Assembly: GCA_949152475.1 (NCBI GenBank)
Contig: OX424559.1
Coordinates: forward strand, 31,911,119-31,975,118
DNA: 64,000 bases
Origin: Terebella lapidaria
Lineage: Eukaryota > Annelida > Polychaeta > Terebellida > Terebellidae
Reading direction: 5' to 3'
The position numbers were made by a program, and so were the translations under genes. Shown here piece by piece: positions 37,081-50,559 of this stretch (its first letter is position 1; each line of letters begins with the position of its first letter). A model generated the notes under the pieces. That model was not told the DNA's origin. It was given only the letters and a program-made list of their open reading frames with translations, and ran no database searches.

Positions 37081-40000
37081 TGAACTTAAATCCTGACGAG
37101 AGGATATGTACAACGTCGGATGTGCGCGCGCCACTCTAGGCGTCCCAGGGTCCTTTGCGGCGAATACATTGACCACAGACGTGATCATAGCGTACTGGTT
37201 GTCTGCGTCATCCTGTTGAATGATGAGGTGTTTGTAGGATCGCTTCTGGATCTGAGGCAGCAGAAGGAGACAGAACGTAATACCACCCGCCGCGAGCATA
37301 GCGCCACCTATGTAGAAACAAACGTCGTAGTTCTGCAGCTTGTCGTAGGCGGCGCCTGTGTGTAAAAAAAAGTCCGTTATAGTGATGACGAACTATTTCA
37401 ATCTTCAAGCCGGGGTGTTGCTACAGAGAGATTTCCTTGGCAGGGTTTCGCAATATTATATCATTATGAACTATAGATACATATATACACTATCATTGGA
37501 TATCCGAGTCGTTCCATCTCACGGAAAGCTATAAACGTAACATATTACCGACCAAACTTTCTGTTTTTATAAAACTATCACATGGATGACAATGATAGCG
37601 AACCTGCTATGGGACCTCCAGCAATGTTGGCGAAGCCTCGAAGCATACACATCAGGGCAAACGCGTTATTGACAGCCTCCGGTCCCATCATCTCACAGAC
37701 AACCACCGAGGAGAGGGCAATATACACTCCTGATTGGTCAATAATACTAAAATCATTCTCAAGAATAGTGATTTTTTTCGGCAGTGCACCCATATCACAT
37801 TTTCAAATTGCATATGTACCGGGAAAACCCACGAGTAAACACAAGTCCAAGAAATTTATAAGAATACACTCATGACTAAAAGTGGGTATTTATTTTCAGA
37901 ATACGATCTTTCAGCTTTATATATTTAAACCAGCATAATCATAAACTGGTTCAACATCAGCGGCAACGATCATACTATACACGAGATCCCGGATTGAACA
38001 AAACATGGCAATACCCTGCCTAGTCGTATTTTTCAGTAAATTCTGCGACTCGACTTATTATACACGAGTACCAACGGTAGCAAAGTAAATATTTGTAAAG
38101 TTATAGCATACGGTGGACTATTTTGTGGGTGTCCAACCTACAATACATGTGAATTCATTTCCCCTATCTGCCATACATTTGTTGTATGACAGATAGAGAA
38201 AACGCATGCACTTGTTGTTTGCCTATACGGAAAATGTACAAGTAATCCGTTGGTCGCTTATCTGAGATACTGACCTATGAAGAAAGTAAAGACGGATGCA
38301 AAGACACACATGAGTGCGTAAGTCGTGCTGAAGAAATTGAAGAAGCAGGCGACTGCAGCGCTCAACACGGCCAAATTATAAATTATAAGTTTGTTGACGT
38401 TGGGGTTAATATCCAAAAAAGCAGATGCCGCTCGCCCAACTGTATTGGCTATACCTGAATTTGGACAAATACACAAACAATTAGCGATTATTATTCTTAT
38501 ACGAGTAATATTATACAAATTGATACTAACGTACGTAATAAAGCTAACCAACAATTTTAAAATGTGGATGTATATAATGATTGGTCGATTTTCAACGTCG
38601 ATTTGTTATTTTGTTGCACTTTCAAATCGTATATTATGCGCACATTATTATGATCAATCTCAGGAAATATATAAATAATTGTTACCTGAAATGCTGACGA
38701 GAAAATCTGCCATTTCTTGAGCTCGCTCCGGAGTGCTCGCTATGTCGAACGTGAGCGCTCTGTCGACTTGAAATTTCAGTGGAATAGTAGTCCCCAGGAA
38801 GCAGAATATGTTCGCCAGGCATATGATGTAAAATATCGGGTCTTTTAGCAGATTTATTTCTATGACGTTGTTCAAACAATTCCTCGCTTTCTCTTTCCTC
38901 GTGAGCTTTTGCGAACCCTCCTTAAATTCCAAGTCATCGACCTCTTCTTCTTCATTTGTCTTATCGATTTTACGCAGAGAGTTACCCAGATTGTGCAAAC
39001 TCTGGACGACTAAATCCTTTTTGTCAAGGTTAGAGGCAGCTGAGTTAAGAACCTTAGCGACAGTATCCGCCTTTTCGCCAGGTGTCACCTTGGACGGCCC
39101 CGCTTGTGACGTCACGCCTCCAGCGCCGTTTCCGATTGGTTCCTTGTCGGAGCTACTATTATCTGATGCGAATCCAGATTCGTCCCCATGTGTTGTCGGA
39201 GCCGTCGCGTTCTTCGAAACCTCGGGCCAACGCTCTTCCCTCGCAGGTTTCTGTTGTAGTTCTAGCAAACTAGCAGTGACATCTTCATCGGCCTTTTTCG
39301 ACGAAGATGAGTACTTCTCTTTTGTCGTCTTTCGGCCGTTCTTCCCTTTACCGGTGAACCTTTCCAGTGGCAGCAACAACATGCCAAAGACAAAACCCTG
39401 CATGGCAATGCCGCCTACAATAAGCAACGCACTTTGCCAATTGTATTGTTCCACGAGATTATTGCAGATGGCGCTGAATACGAACATTCCTATTCCGCTT
39501 CCGGTGGTTGCTAGGCCGGTTGCTAAGACGCGGCGTTTATCGAAGTACAGCGTGACGGCGGATATACTAGCCAGGTACATCATACCAAAACCCGTACCTG
39601 TATGAAGCATATCAGACAGGTTTAATCATATGAGTTATTGGTATTCACTGTTGTTTTAAGTCAATTCAAACTTGAAGTGCATTCAAATACTGCTAAGGAT
39701 GAAGAAATACACATTTCTTGCGCACTGGTATTCACGACAAACGTTTGGCTGTATTTTGTCCTATCATTCACAAGCTTTGCTTACTCAAATCGATTACACA
39801 GTCACCATATTTATGTAGTTCATTAAATACGCTTTTTTCAACTTCATATACCTTTATCAAGATACTCCAGCTTTAAAAATACCCCCCCCCCCCCTCCCCC
39901 TAAAAAAACCCCCAAAAACCTACCAGCGATGACGCCATACGTGATCATCATGACGAAGATGTTGGGGGAGAGAGGCGCCAGGGTGAAGCCCGTGGTTGCT

Positions 40001-40643
40001 AGGAAACTACCCGTGAGACAGGTAATCCGGAAGCCGAGTCGTTCCACCATCTTACCGGCGAACGGACCTGGAGTTTATGACATTAAAATGTTCGCGTATT
40101 AGACCATTTTCGACACATATTTTAATAGGATACATTTGTTTACTGGTTCTGAAATTTGCATCTGGATATAGTAGACAATGGTATCATTGATCACGAAGTT
40201 GAAAGCAATAAGGTTGCAGCGAAGAAATTTGTTATTTAAATAAACTGTACGGTTCGTACATTACAATACATCGCGCATTGGATTATAATATATTTTCTCT
40301 GCACTTGTATGATCAACTTGAAGATTCGCTATGAAAACCTGCATTCTATGTATCAAATATCTCTCTCAGCATAATACAACACTATTAACTTGTACCATAC
40401 ACTGCACTTACATGACAATAGATAGAAGCCCAGCTGTAGCGACCCGACCAGTGTCGCCTGGCTCTCGGACACCTGGTAGTGCTCCTTGATGTGTTTGGAC
40501 ATGACACCGTACCCGAAGCTGGCCCCGTCTACGACCACGTGTATGAAGAACGCGGCTACAACAATCACCCAGCCGTACCCGCCATCCAGAGCGTCCGGGA
40601 TCTCCACGTGCGACTTTTCTTCCTTCTCTTTGGAACTCTTCAT
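37072..40643 (-). CDS. Monocarboxylate transporter-like protein, SLC16 family (gene B), six coding exons
   Basis: Second predicted MCT-type membrane carrier, a tandem paralog of gene A in the same orientation. The exons, in transcript order, are 40643-40412, 40067-39924, 39597-38686, 38454-38275, 37729-37604 and 37355-37072. All introns are GT-AG and phase 1, giving 625 aa. The short N-terminus is Lys/Glu-rich, then DGGYGW is at residues 20-25 and the TM5 motif (YFDKRRVLATG to GSGIG) at about 143-162. A charged loop of about 170 residues (205-375) follows. The TM8 motif is N433-T-V-G-R437, with Asn where MCT1 has Asp. The tail after TM12 is hydrophilic and ends SSLA. Exons 2 and 5 match gene A in length (144 and 126 bp), but intron 3 lies more than 30 codons further downstream than in gene A. 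The stop codon falls inside a CRE/E-box repeat array. Substrate unknown. The start at 40643 is the first Met in frame before DGGYGW. Confidence 0.92.
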
Positions 40644-41522
40644 TTTTCCTCCGTGCGTTTCCGCCCGCTGATAGTTGGAGAGTTCACTTTATTTCTATTG
40701 CTTTTCTTGTATTTTCTTGATCGAGTTCGGGTGGTTTTTGGACGGGTTTGTTGCGTCGGCTACGACGTGGTTATGAAATCTTACAGAATTTCATCTTTCC
40801 ACGGTGAATGTCCTGTAAACAAGAATGGAGTTATTGTTATCTACATCCAGAAACGTGTTACATGAATTAACCCCAAGTGTTCTACACAAATGACACAGTT
40901 GCTGAAACAATTCAACATTTCAAGCATTGTTAATCCTGTCGGTGCTAACATTAAAATATCGTCACTTTAAAAGCAGTGACACGTGTGGTTTAAATACGGC
41001 TCCTGTGGTAGTTTGAACAGATAGTTCAAATGATCTGTATAAATAACACCAACCAATGCGCATCGCGATGGCGAAATGCGCTACCGACCTCAACCTCAAC
41101 ATACAAATGGACTGTATGGCGTATATCCGGTGCATCAAAGTTATGCATGCCTCTAACTTGAACATATCTTTAGCCACGGTGTAAACTTATCACAAAGCGT
41201 GGCCAAAGACAATAGAACACGACAGATACTTACTATTGTATTTACTCTGCGTGGATTATAGGAGCCCTACTTGTGCTAAATACAATGGCAGTTCGCGAAA
41301 TACAATGACCCTAGCCAAGCGAGGCGAAATCACTTTGAAATACCATCAAATGGCCAAGTGAGGGCAGACTTAGTTGGATGCATGTACCTCCGATCACCGA
41401 TACGGATCACGTCTATTCGATTGATTGTAGGACCTATTGTTAACTTGACCTGCCACGGTATATCTCTATTCAAGCTTAGCTCCGACTATGTATCACGCGA
41501 TGGAATATTTTGATAAATGCAT

Positions 41523-41524
<2 letters not shown>
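40644..41524. other. Upstream of gene B; promoter presumably here, not resolved
   Basis: The 200 bp before the gene B start hold CpG-containing sequence and a possible acceptor (ccaactatcag), so the 5' UTR may be spliced. No TATA box stands out. Confidence 0.3.

Positions 41525-41604
<80 letters not shown>
41525..41604. repeat. (TA)40 microsatellite
   Basis: Eighty bases of uninterrupted TA. Confidence 0.98.
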
Positions 41605-41607
<3 letters not shown>

Positions 41608-44600
41608 TGCAGGTATTAGACGTACACATGCATGTATCATGTACATTATTGGCCAACGCGTCGCGCTTTTCTTCTAAGTTTGCCTAAAATGAGACCCACG
41701 GAGGGTAGATATGAGTGGGCCCGGTCCTGCCATCCTTTGTTAAATAGAGTAATCTCAACAAAAGGATCACAGCACTTTCAAATATAATATTTCTGATTGT
41801 TTCCATGCGGTTTTACATTTTCATCTTGTGAATTAACTCAAACACTGGGAAAGCTTTGCGATATTTGTTGATTTACCGTAATACATACGCATACAGTAGC
41901 GCAACAAAAATATTGAGCTAAATTTCTGATGTTGACAGAACAATTACGAAAGGTTGCCAACTTTTATAGTTTAAGATATAAAAGTGGTAGAATGTGATAA
42001 CAAATACTTTTTTTACACCAAAATAGACGCATCAACTATCAATTTGATCCAAAACATTGGGCAACATTAAAACCATAGAATGTCTGTGCTCGGATATACA
42101 TCGATAGATATGTTCTTCTTTGTTTATTATATGGAGAATAATGAGCAATTTAATCCAATGAATTAAGGTTATGAATCACATAAACTTTTGTTGTTTTCAT
42201 CTTTATAAGCTCGGACGACGATCTACTAGTAGATATATGCAATTAACATGATTAATAACGTGTTTACGACATTCTGTTACAGCCGATATACTATGATATG
42301 CATTTGCCTGAAGACGAGATGAGTATCCGTTATTGAGGTCAATGTCTTGTGAAATATGAACGCCCTTCTTGTAATGTGAACATAATTTGGACCAAGAAAC
42401 ACCTTGAGGAATATGGAGGTGTTTTGGACAATAACAACAAACTATCAATGAATAAAATAAAACATACCGATGTTTATATCCTTGAATTGCTTTTCAAAGT
42501 GGATGTGTTATACGAAGATATTGTTTTCGAGAAAAAAAAAACTGAAGTCAAGACTAAATCTATCTGGGCACTTGACAACAGGTCATTATTTCTGAGATGG
42601 CCTAATAGTAATAGAGCAAACGTCATACCGCTCGTTCCCAAAAATAATAATGGTTGAATAATATTGCTGTGAACATGCACTACAGTAATATACAATATGA
42701 TAACACGACAGTTTCCAATATGTATAGTATATATATTGTGTATATCGTGACATATAACTCACCGTCCATCTTAGGTTGTAATCATCAAACAGTCCGCAAA
42801 GTGCCATCTATGCTTCTCGAATAGATTTCCGCTTTTTAAATAGTCTTGTGGGCGCACATCACATATCTCAACAACATATGAAGCCAGGCACAGTAATGTA
42901 CTTATTATTGATTAGCTGGGTCAAAATCAGTACTATTTTCATAAGGTATTCCGTAGGATTCAATTTTCCTTTTTCTTCTGGTCGAACTATCAGTCATGAT
43001 TGAAATGTCGTGAACCGAGGCATGCCATAAACTATAATATATTTTAACACCAAGGCACGCTTCGATCACATGTTGCATAATGATATACATACATCAGGCC
43101 AATACCCACATAAAGTATAACAAAGAGATAGATCATGGCAAGTGCATATACCCTGGATATTAAATCATATTTATACACACATGCTATAAAATATTTAAAT
43201 TACATGCATATTAGCTACCATTTTCGGTAGGCAATTCCCCCCCCCCCCCCCAAAAAAAAACCCCACACACAATCATCTCAAGTTAATGACGTCAGCTTTT
43301 CATAAACCAGTGGGCTATATAGTGCATCATTATGATATTCTTTGTTGTAAAACATAAACACACAAAGACGACTATACTTGACCCGCTCGTCGTGCGAAGC
43401 CCCAGAGGCAAAAATCGCAGGTACACCACTGATAATATTTACTACTTTATTTATACAGGACAACGGCAATTTTGGGCGGTGCATAATCTGATTTTCGAGA
43501 AGTTAGTGACTTATTTTGAATAACTATGATATTTTATACGACCGTTAACATCCAAGTAAATGAGAAGTAGAAATGTTAATACGGGTTGCTCATTACTGGC
43601 TGGCATTATTCTAGAGGAGACACTGGGTGTACAGACGCGGATTTCTTGGCAAGTATTATATGAGCGTCTTTTTGCCACAGATAACAAAGATAAACCAAGC
43701 CGAACAGAAGAAATGCTAAAAAAACACTCACAAGTGAAAAATGCTACACTAGAATGCTCTCACTATTAAAAAAAACACACTATTTCAAGCGTGAAGATAT
43801 CTAGGTACCCATATGTTACTGCAAATTTGCGGGGTTAACTACAAATTGATGACCAGAAATGGCACAAATTGATATGTCCCCATTGAAGGCCAAGGTAATG
43901 ACTGAAATTTGGTCTAGTTATGAGAACCAGAGGGGCTACGACCTGTGATTTATAATTGGATTAATAACCTTTATACCTTAATACGCCATATCTCACTGCA
44001 TATAGATGTGTGGTTCTATGCGATTTTCCATCTGGTAAATGTATGACCTCAAATACATTGTACTAGTAGATCAGCCGAATAGATCATTGATTGAGGTCAA
44101 TATGTTTTAGCCAGGGTCACCAAGTACGTACAAGTCCCATTTTCCAGAATCAATTTAGTTACATACACTCACATGACTGACCTTTATTATTAATTTAGTT
44201 TCGAAACGATTTTGGTGATTTATGGACACATTATATGCTCAAGGGTAATTTCATAATATTATCTCGGACGAACAGTGCACATAATTATCTGCCTATTGTT
44301 ATGTCCTTATCAGCATGCAATTAGCGTTCGGTGTCTTGTGACCGTTCTACCAGTTTTCCTTGTTCATACATGGCCGTTATCTTGCTTATTACCATGAACT
44401 CGGGCCTTAAGCCAGTGGATAAAAAGTACGTGATTTGTATCAACTGTTTGTGTAATATGTACGAGTGTAAATACACATATTCTTAGTTTAAATTTTCTAA
44501 TTTTAAGTCGGCGAGTACGGATATTTCAAGTGGGATATTTCAAATATTTGTTCCCGAAAAATCGCTTGAGTGTAGAATTTAATTTTCGACGATTCTGAAC

Positions 44601-46055
44601 GAGTCTAAATCCCATTGAGTTAATTGCTTCCCAAGTTTGTAACTAACACATTTTTCCCAACATGGTTTTATAATGACAATAGCTTTTCGAAGTTGGACCA
44701 ACACCACCGACTGGTTGGTTCAAATCATATTTATTCAAAAGTGAGCAATGATCAACAGGGCAGGCCCTATTTCAAAATCTCTGCGGGTGCATTTCTACAT
44801 GGTGCATATGCATATATACATATATAGTTCAATTTAAAATTGGAACAAAGAAACATATATGCATCAGATGTATCTACACTATTTACAACGAAAACATAAA
44901 CTAAATAGATGATAATAAAATAAATAGGACGCTACAATAGGACACAATTAGGTAAAAAAACCCAATCATACAAACATATAATCTAATTTGAGGTACATAA
45001 TATTACAGCTATGTTTACATGACAAAAATATAACAACGTCGCAAAATCAATATCAGAAACATTACATTGCTATTTATACAAAGTACACTGGTGCATACCG
45101 ATTGGTGATGACATAAGCTGGATGACACATTTTATTACCCCATCTTCCATAGCTTGGCCTGTGTCAATGTCGGGTCGAATACAACCACCTCTTTTGTGGT
45201 GGGGTTTTACCTTAGGTCATTTTCATCATCGCATGCAAAACATACTTTAAACGTGATGGGTTTGACAGCACGCTGATAAGATATAATTTTTAGCATGCCA
45301 TAAAAGTATATACATACTAAAAGAACTTTAATTTATCGACGTTTTTGGTGAACACATACACATACCGAATTGATTGGTGATTAAAGTTCTCATATTTTCA
45401 AGCAATATTGAAAAAAAAAACCGCCATCTTGAATACTCACTTTTTCAGGTGTATACGACAACATTTCGTAAACGTAATCGTCAATTCGTATTTCTGTTGA
45501 CATTCTTCTCGTATCTTAGTGTCATGCTTGTTTCGTTACAACGATCATAAATCCTTACAGTAAAGCGGTGATCAAAAACCAATAAGTATACCGTATAAGA
45601 AAAACTATTGTGTATAACTGAGGCCCCAATGATCTCTGGTATCAGGACAATTAACAATACACCAGGACAATTGATATCTGATCACCAGTTTCATGCATCA
45701 CGGATACTTCACCATTATCGGACAATCAGGCAACTTGCAGGTTAAGCTATCTTACATGTTCAAACCCCGTACTGCACTACACTGTATGTATGTGAGTAGT
45801 GACAAGCTTTACTAGTACTGATCAGTATAATTTACAAATTGCTGCTTTCAACCGTACACGCGAACAATTAAGTCCATTTTCATCTCAGAAATTATTTAGT
45901 TTTCCAAGGAATATGTGGGTCTGGTTCCTTTGTCATTATGGTACAGGCTTATTGTTTTGAAAAAGTATACAGAAACTATTGTGAAATATAACTTAGCTAA
46001 TTTCATCAGTCAAACGCGGATAACGATATAGTTATTCTATCGTTACATGACAATA
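41605..46055. other. Gene desert, nothing recognised
   Basis: AT-rich, with a C-rich then A-rich run at about 43230-43260. The longest frame (102 aa at 42349-42657) has no motif or splice support. Confidence 0.4.
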
Positions 46056-46163
46056 ACATATGTCATTCATGTATGAAGAAGGACCGAATTTGTGTTCATT
46101 CGAGTGAAAGTAAATACTTGTCCTTGAAATTCGGTCCTTATTTTCCGCATGAATGACACATGT
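46056..46163. mobile_element. Short foldback element, about 108 bp
   Basis: Inverted arms of about 35 bp: CATATGTCATTCATG through AAGGACCGAATTT, mirrored by AAATTCGGTCCTT through GAATGACACATG. Spacer about 35 bp. Confidence 0.7.
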
Positions 46164-46728
46164 TCATATCCTGTGATCAGTTACTGTACGGATTTCGTGT
46201 TCATGCTAACCACTGATGATAACATTCACAGATGTCTATCTGTCCAAACCCTCCTTGGAGGAGTTCGAAGTTTTTCATGGTTTGAAGCACACTGATTAAA
46301 TGAACAATATTAGGCTTCAAATCATCCAAATCTCACCTCAAGCCACCTCAACGCCTTACAGAAACCTCTGAATGTTATTCTAATAGCGATTTTCATTACT
46401 ATCACCTTGACCTGCCCGATAAACATCTTAAGCAGGGAAATCCCTGAATAGCTTGTCAAGTTAGCTGTCACGAAGGTGGATGAATTATAAACGAGATCTC
46501 TCTTGTGGGTTTCTGGCAATACGTATTCAAGTCAGATTTATTTTCCTAGTACGTATGGAAGAATTCACAAACATCACATATATACCATATGGTAGCACCG
46601 TATCATTAAATAGGCATGGTCGATTTTTAGCCTTCCCAGTGATTGTGATCGACAGCTGTTTGCAAAGCTACTGGACAGTGCAATATTTTCGTTGTCCAAA
46701 TTTGACAATGAAACAAATTTGACAATGA

Positions 46729-48490
46729 TTAAAAAATTAGCCCAAGGGCTAAGAAAGGTTACCGGACAATATACATTTTAGATATTAGCCTTTGTCCAGT
46801 GACCTTGAAAATAAAGTCACTGATGAATTCAAGGCCATGAAATATTCAACATATATATCACTTCTCGTATGTCCACAATAAATTCCTAAGCTGTAAAGTC
46901 GATAATAAGTGAGATATTAGCCATTCTGTGATGTGACCTTGAAAATGAGGTCAAAGCTCAAGTTCAAGGTCATGAAAATATTCAGCATATATCATTTCCT
47001 CTATATTCACAATTGATTCCTAAGCTGTAAAGTTGATAATAAGCGACATATTAGCCATTTTGTTCTCTGACCTTGAAAATGGGATCAAAGGTCAAATTCT
47101 AGATCACCAAAATATTCAGCATACATCATTTCCTATATGTTCACTATGGATTCCTAAGCTGTAAATTCGACAATAAGTGAGATCTAAGCCATTTTGTATT
47201 CTGACCTTGAAAATAAAATGACTGACCTTGAAATTTAGGTCCAAGGTCAATTTCAAGGTCATGAGAATATTCAGATTATATCATTTCCTATATGTTCACA
47301 ATTGATTCCTAAGCTGTAAAGTCGATAATAAGCAAGATATTAGCCATTTTGTCCTGTTGACCTTGAAAATGAGGTCAAAAGTCAAATTCAAGGTCACTAG
47401 AATATTCAGCATATATCATTTCGTATATGTTCACAATTGATTCCTAAGCTGTAATGTTCACAATTGATTCCTAAGCTGTAAAGTCGATAATAAGCAAGAT
47501 ATTAGCCATTTTCTCCTGTGACCTTGAACATGAGGTCAAAGGTCAAATTCAAGGTCACGAGACTATTCAGCATATATGATTTCCTATTTATGTTCACAAT
47601 TGATTCCTAAGCTGTAAAGTCGATAATAAGCGAGATATTAGCCATTTTGTCCTGTGACCTTGAAAATGAGGTCAAAGGTCAAATTCAAGGTCACGAGAAT
47701 ATTCAGCATTTATAATTTCCTATATGTTCACAATTGATTCCTAAGCTGTAAAGTCGATAATAAGTGAGAAATCAGCCATTTTGTCCTGTGACGTTGAAAA
47801 TGAGGTCAAAGGTCAAATTCAAAATCACGAGAATATTGAGCATATATCATTTCCTATATGTTCACAATTGATTCCTAAGCTGTAAAGTCGATAATAAGCG
47901 AGATATTAGCCATTATGTCCTGTGACCTTGAAAATGAGGTGAAAGGTCAAATTCAAGGTCACGAGAATATTCAGCATATATCATTTCCTATACGTCCACA
48001 ACTGATTCCTAGTCTGTAATCTCAATATAACGTGATATATTAGGCATAATGTGTCCCATTATAAAGCATAGGAGAATTTAAAATGGGAAAGGAAAGTCCC
48101 ATTTGGGCCGAGTTTGGGCCCAAAATGGCCATTTTTGAGCGATTCAAGGGCAACGAAACTTATACATGTCACAGGGGTACATGTCAGGAGTGTTATGCAT
48201 TAATAAGAAAAAAAGTTACGGAACAGATTTCCAGAAAACGACCGTCAAAGTCCAAAATTGACCGTTTTTCGTCAAAAATGGCCACCATTTTGAAAAAATT
48301 GCGAAAATAAAAAAACTAAAAAAATACCTCCCTCTCGAAATATTTTTAGGCATTTTTGTGCAAAATTTCAGAAAGATTCGATCGTAAACTTTAAAGATAA
48401 AAATGTAGACGGACGACGGACGACGACGACGACGACGGACGCAACGCCACGGCAATAGGTTATCGGACCAAAGGTACGGTAACCTAAAAA
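46729..48490 (+). mobile_element. Helentron/HINE-like element 2
   Basis: Same family and orientation as the 11.0-kb copy: left end AGCCCAAGGGCTAAG then AGGTTACCGGACAA, a central array of about nine 132-bp units (about 46790-48000), a GAC/ACGG-rich tract (48410-48440), then a terminal hairpin ending GGTAACCT. One unit boundary shows a short internal duplication near 47441-47480. Noncoding. Confidence 0.62.
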
Positions 48491-48579
48491 TAGTTTACAG
48501 TATTTAGTGTACACTGGGGACACCTATAGTTCACACAATGTCCGCCTCTTGTTCATATTCTGAAAATGTTGTATTTCAG

Positions 48580-50400
48580 GATTGTTATTGTCATCATGGC
48601 GATCTGGTTGTGCTGATGAAAATGGGTTGATGCCTGCATTCGCAGGAAGAGACTGTTCCGTGATACAAAAATATTACAAATAAAGAAAAATACACAGTCC
48701 AATTGCTTCAACACATAATGTATGATGTATCAATGTGATGAAATCCAAAATATCTCGTTCGAGTCCTTTCTGTTGCAGATGACGAAAATATATGGACACT
48801 GATGTCTTTGTTTATTCCGGTGTAGACGTAAAACGTTTACTTTGTGCATCCTGAAACTGAAAAGAAAATAGGAGGTCACCGTATTCGTTCACATGGAAAA
48901 CATGATACAAAATATGAATATTGACAAAAAATGTGCAAAAATGCAAAAAAAATATGTTGTTTTCGGTATATCTTTGCGATTTTGATCGAATATAGTATTA
49001 GGATGCTGATCAGTTACTCTATAAAATAGGTCATTTTGAAGAGATCATATTCAAGAAATAACTTATAAATTTTGCTCCTTCGTTACCTCACTGTTTGTAG
49101 CGGACCACTTTGACATAGATAAAATGCTATTCGAAGGAAACATGAACCACTTACAATTTCATTCGAAATTGAATACCTTTTCCTCTCTCAATAATAGCGA
49201 AACAAATCTCAATCATAATGTATAAAGATCATAATGCACCTTTCTGATCATCCGATTTGTAACTGGATAGGTATAACCTAGTAGATTATCGTAATAAAGC
49301 TATATACATAAATCACATTAATAAAGCTATATTCATAAATTACATAAATGAAATAAACACGATTCGGATACAATGTAATATTTTGCTACTAGATACGAAT
49401 TTCCAGGGTTACCATCATCTCTGACCCCTGCTGGGAGTGCACGTGGTATTGTATAGGTGTGCGCATCAAACCAATGTTATAACAAGAAATACAGTTGAAA
49501 CCAGTACGAAGAAACGACTTGTAAAATGGCATTTAACTCTACATGACATTGTAATAGATACCTCCTCTTTAAAATTACAACCCTCGATGTTTAGTGACAT
49601 CAATAATCCAGTGACATTAACTATGCAACCTATTATTACCGTGATGACGGGTGTCACGCGTGTAGTAGGAAATGTTCACTTTTTCATGAAAGGTCTGCTT
49701 GGGTCGGGAACATGGCAACCAAATATAATTCATAGTGGTAACATCTATGTTGGAAATATGAATGACGAAGGTGGCAAGAAATCCACATTAAAAATGTGTA
49801 TACATTATGATCAACTGCGCCCAATAGCATGGTATGAGAACATTATGATTAACGATATGTAGTAAACATGGGACAAACAACGAACACCCAAGTACAAAGT
49901 ATTCCGAGCAAACAAATCAAGTCCTTTATCCCATCTCAAAGTCCAGTGTCAGGAAAATTGATAAAATCGAATGGAACTTCATGAACCTACAATATGTGGC
50001 CATAATGATGTGAAATCACTTCTTCCGGAAAGAGTGTGCATTTCCTGCCCCACATAATGGCAAACGTCATGAATTTCAAAACATTAACATGGAAAAAGGT
50101 CTTGCTGCATGTTGGTGACAGAATTAGAGTACTTTTCAACCAAATTGTGATGACGTCCATACAACTTCTTCAAGGCAGATATTATTCAAGGTAAGACATA
50201 CCCTTGTCGCAACAGTTTGGAGACTAGATGGGAACTTCGGTGAACAAAGCCTCCATAACTAACTCTTGAATATCGCATGAGTTGTGAGACAAACACGCCA
50301 CAGGCTGGCGACAAAGGAATGTTGCTGCTTACAGGCCCGTCCACAGCGTTATGAGAAGGGGGTTCGACTGACATAGCCATAACGGTATGGTGTCTGGGCC
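48580..50400 (-). pseudogene. Copy I of a locally duplicated, decayed sequence with exon-like fragments
   Basis: Shares stretches with 50560-54700 and, in part, 59850-60000. Examples are CAGATGACGAAAATAT with GTCTTTGTTTATTC, and later GGCAAGAAATCCAC with TGTATACA. Some stretches read as protein-like in one minus-strand frame in one copy but not the other. I recognise no family. A decayed host gene duplicated in tandem is the simplest reading; an unknown repeat is the alternative. Confidence 0.35.
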
Positions 50401-50559
50401 CCCAGAAGATGTGATTCAAGGTGATTGATGAGTTGTATATAATGATTCCGACCATTCAGTATCATAATATACATCGATATACAATAGGCACTAATGTGTA
50501 CAGTACTAGTTGTTTGCAAACGAAAATGCTCTTATTCGGTCGGGCTTTGTTTTTATTTC

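Noticed and set aside
38862-39605. 247-aa plus-strand frame
   Set aside because: It lies wholly antisense to exon 3 of gene B, whose frame is clearly the transporter; a codon-composition shadow.
42349-42657. 102-aa plus-strand frame
   Set aside because: No recognisable motif, no splice sites, and Asn/Lys-rich composition expected from AT-rich noise.
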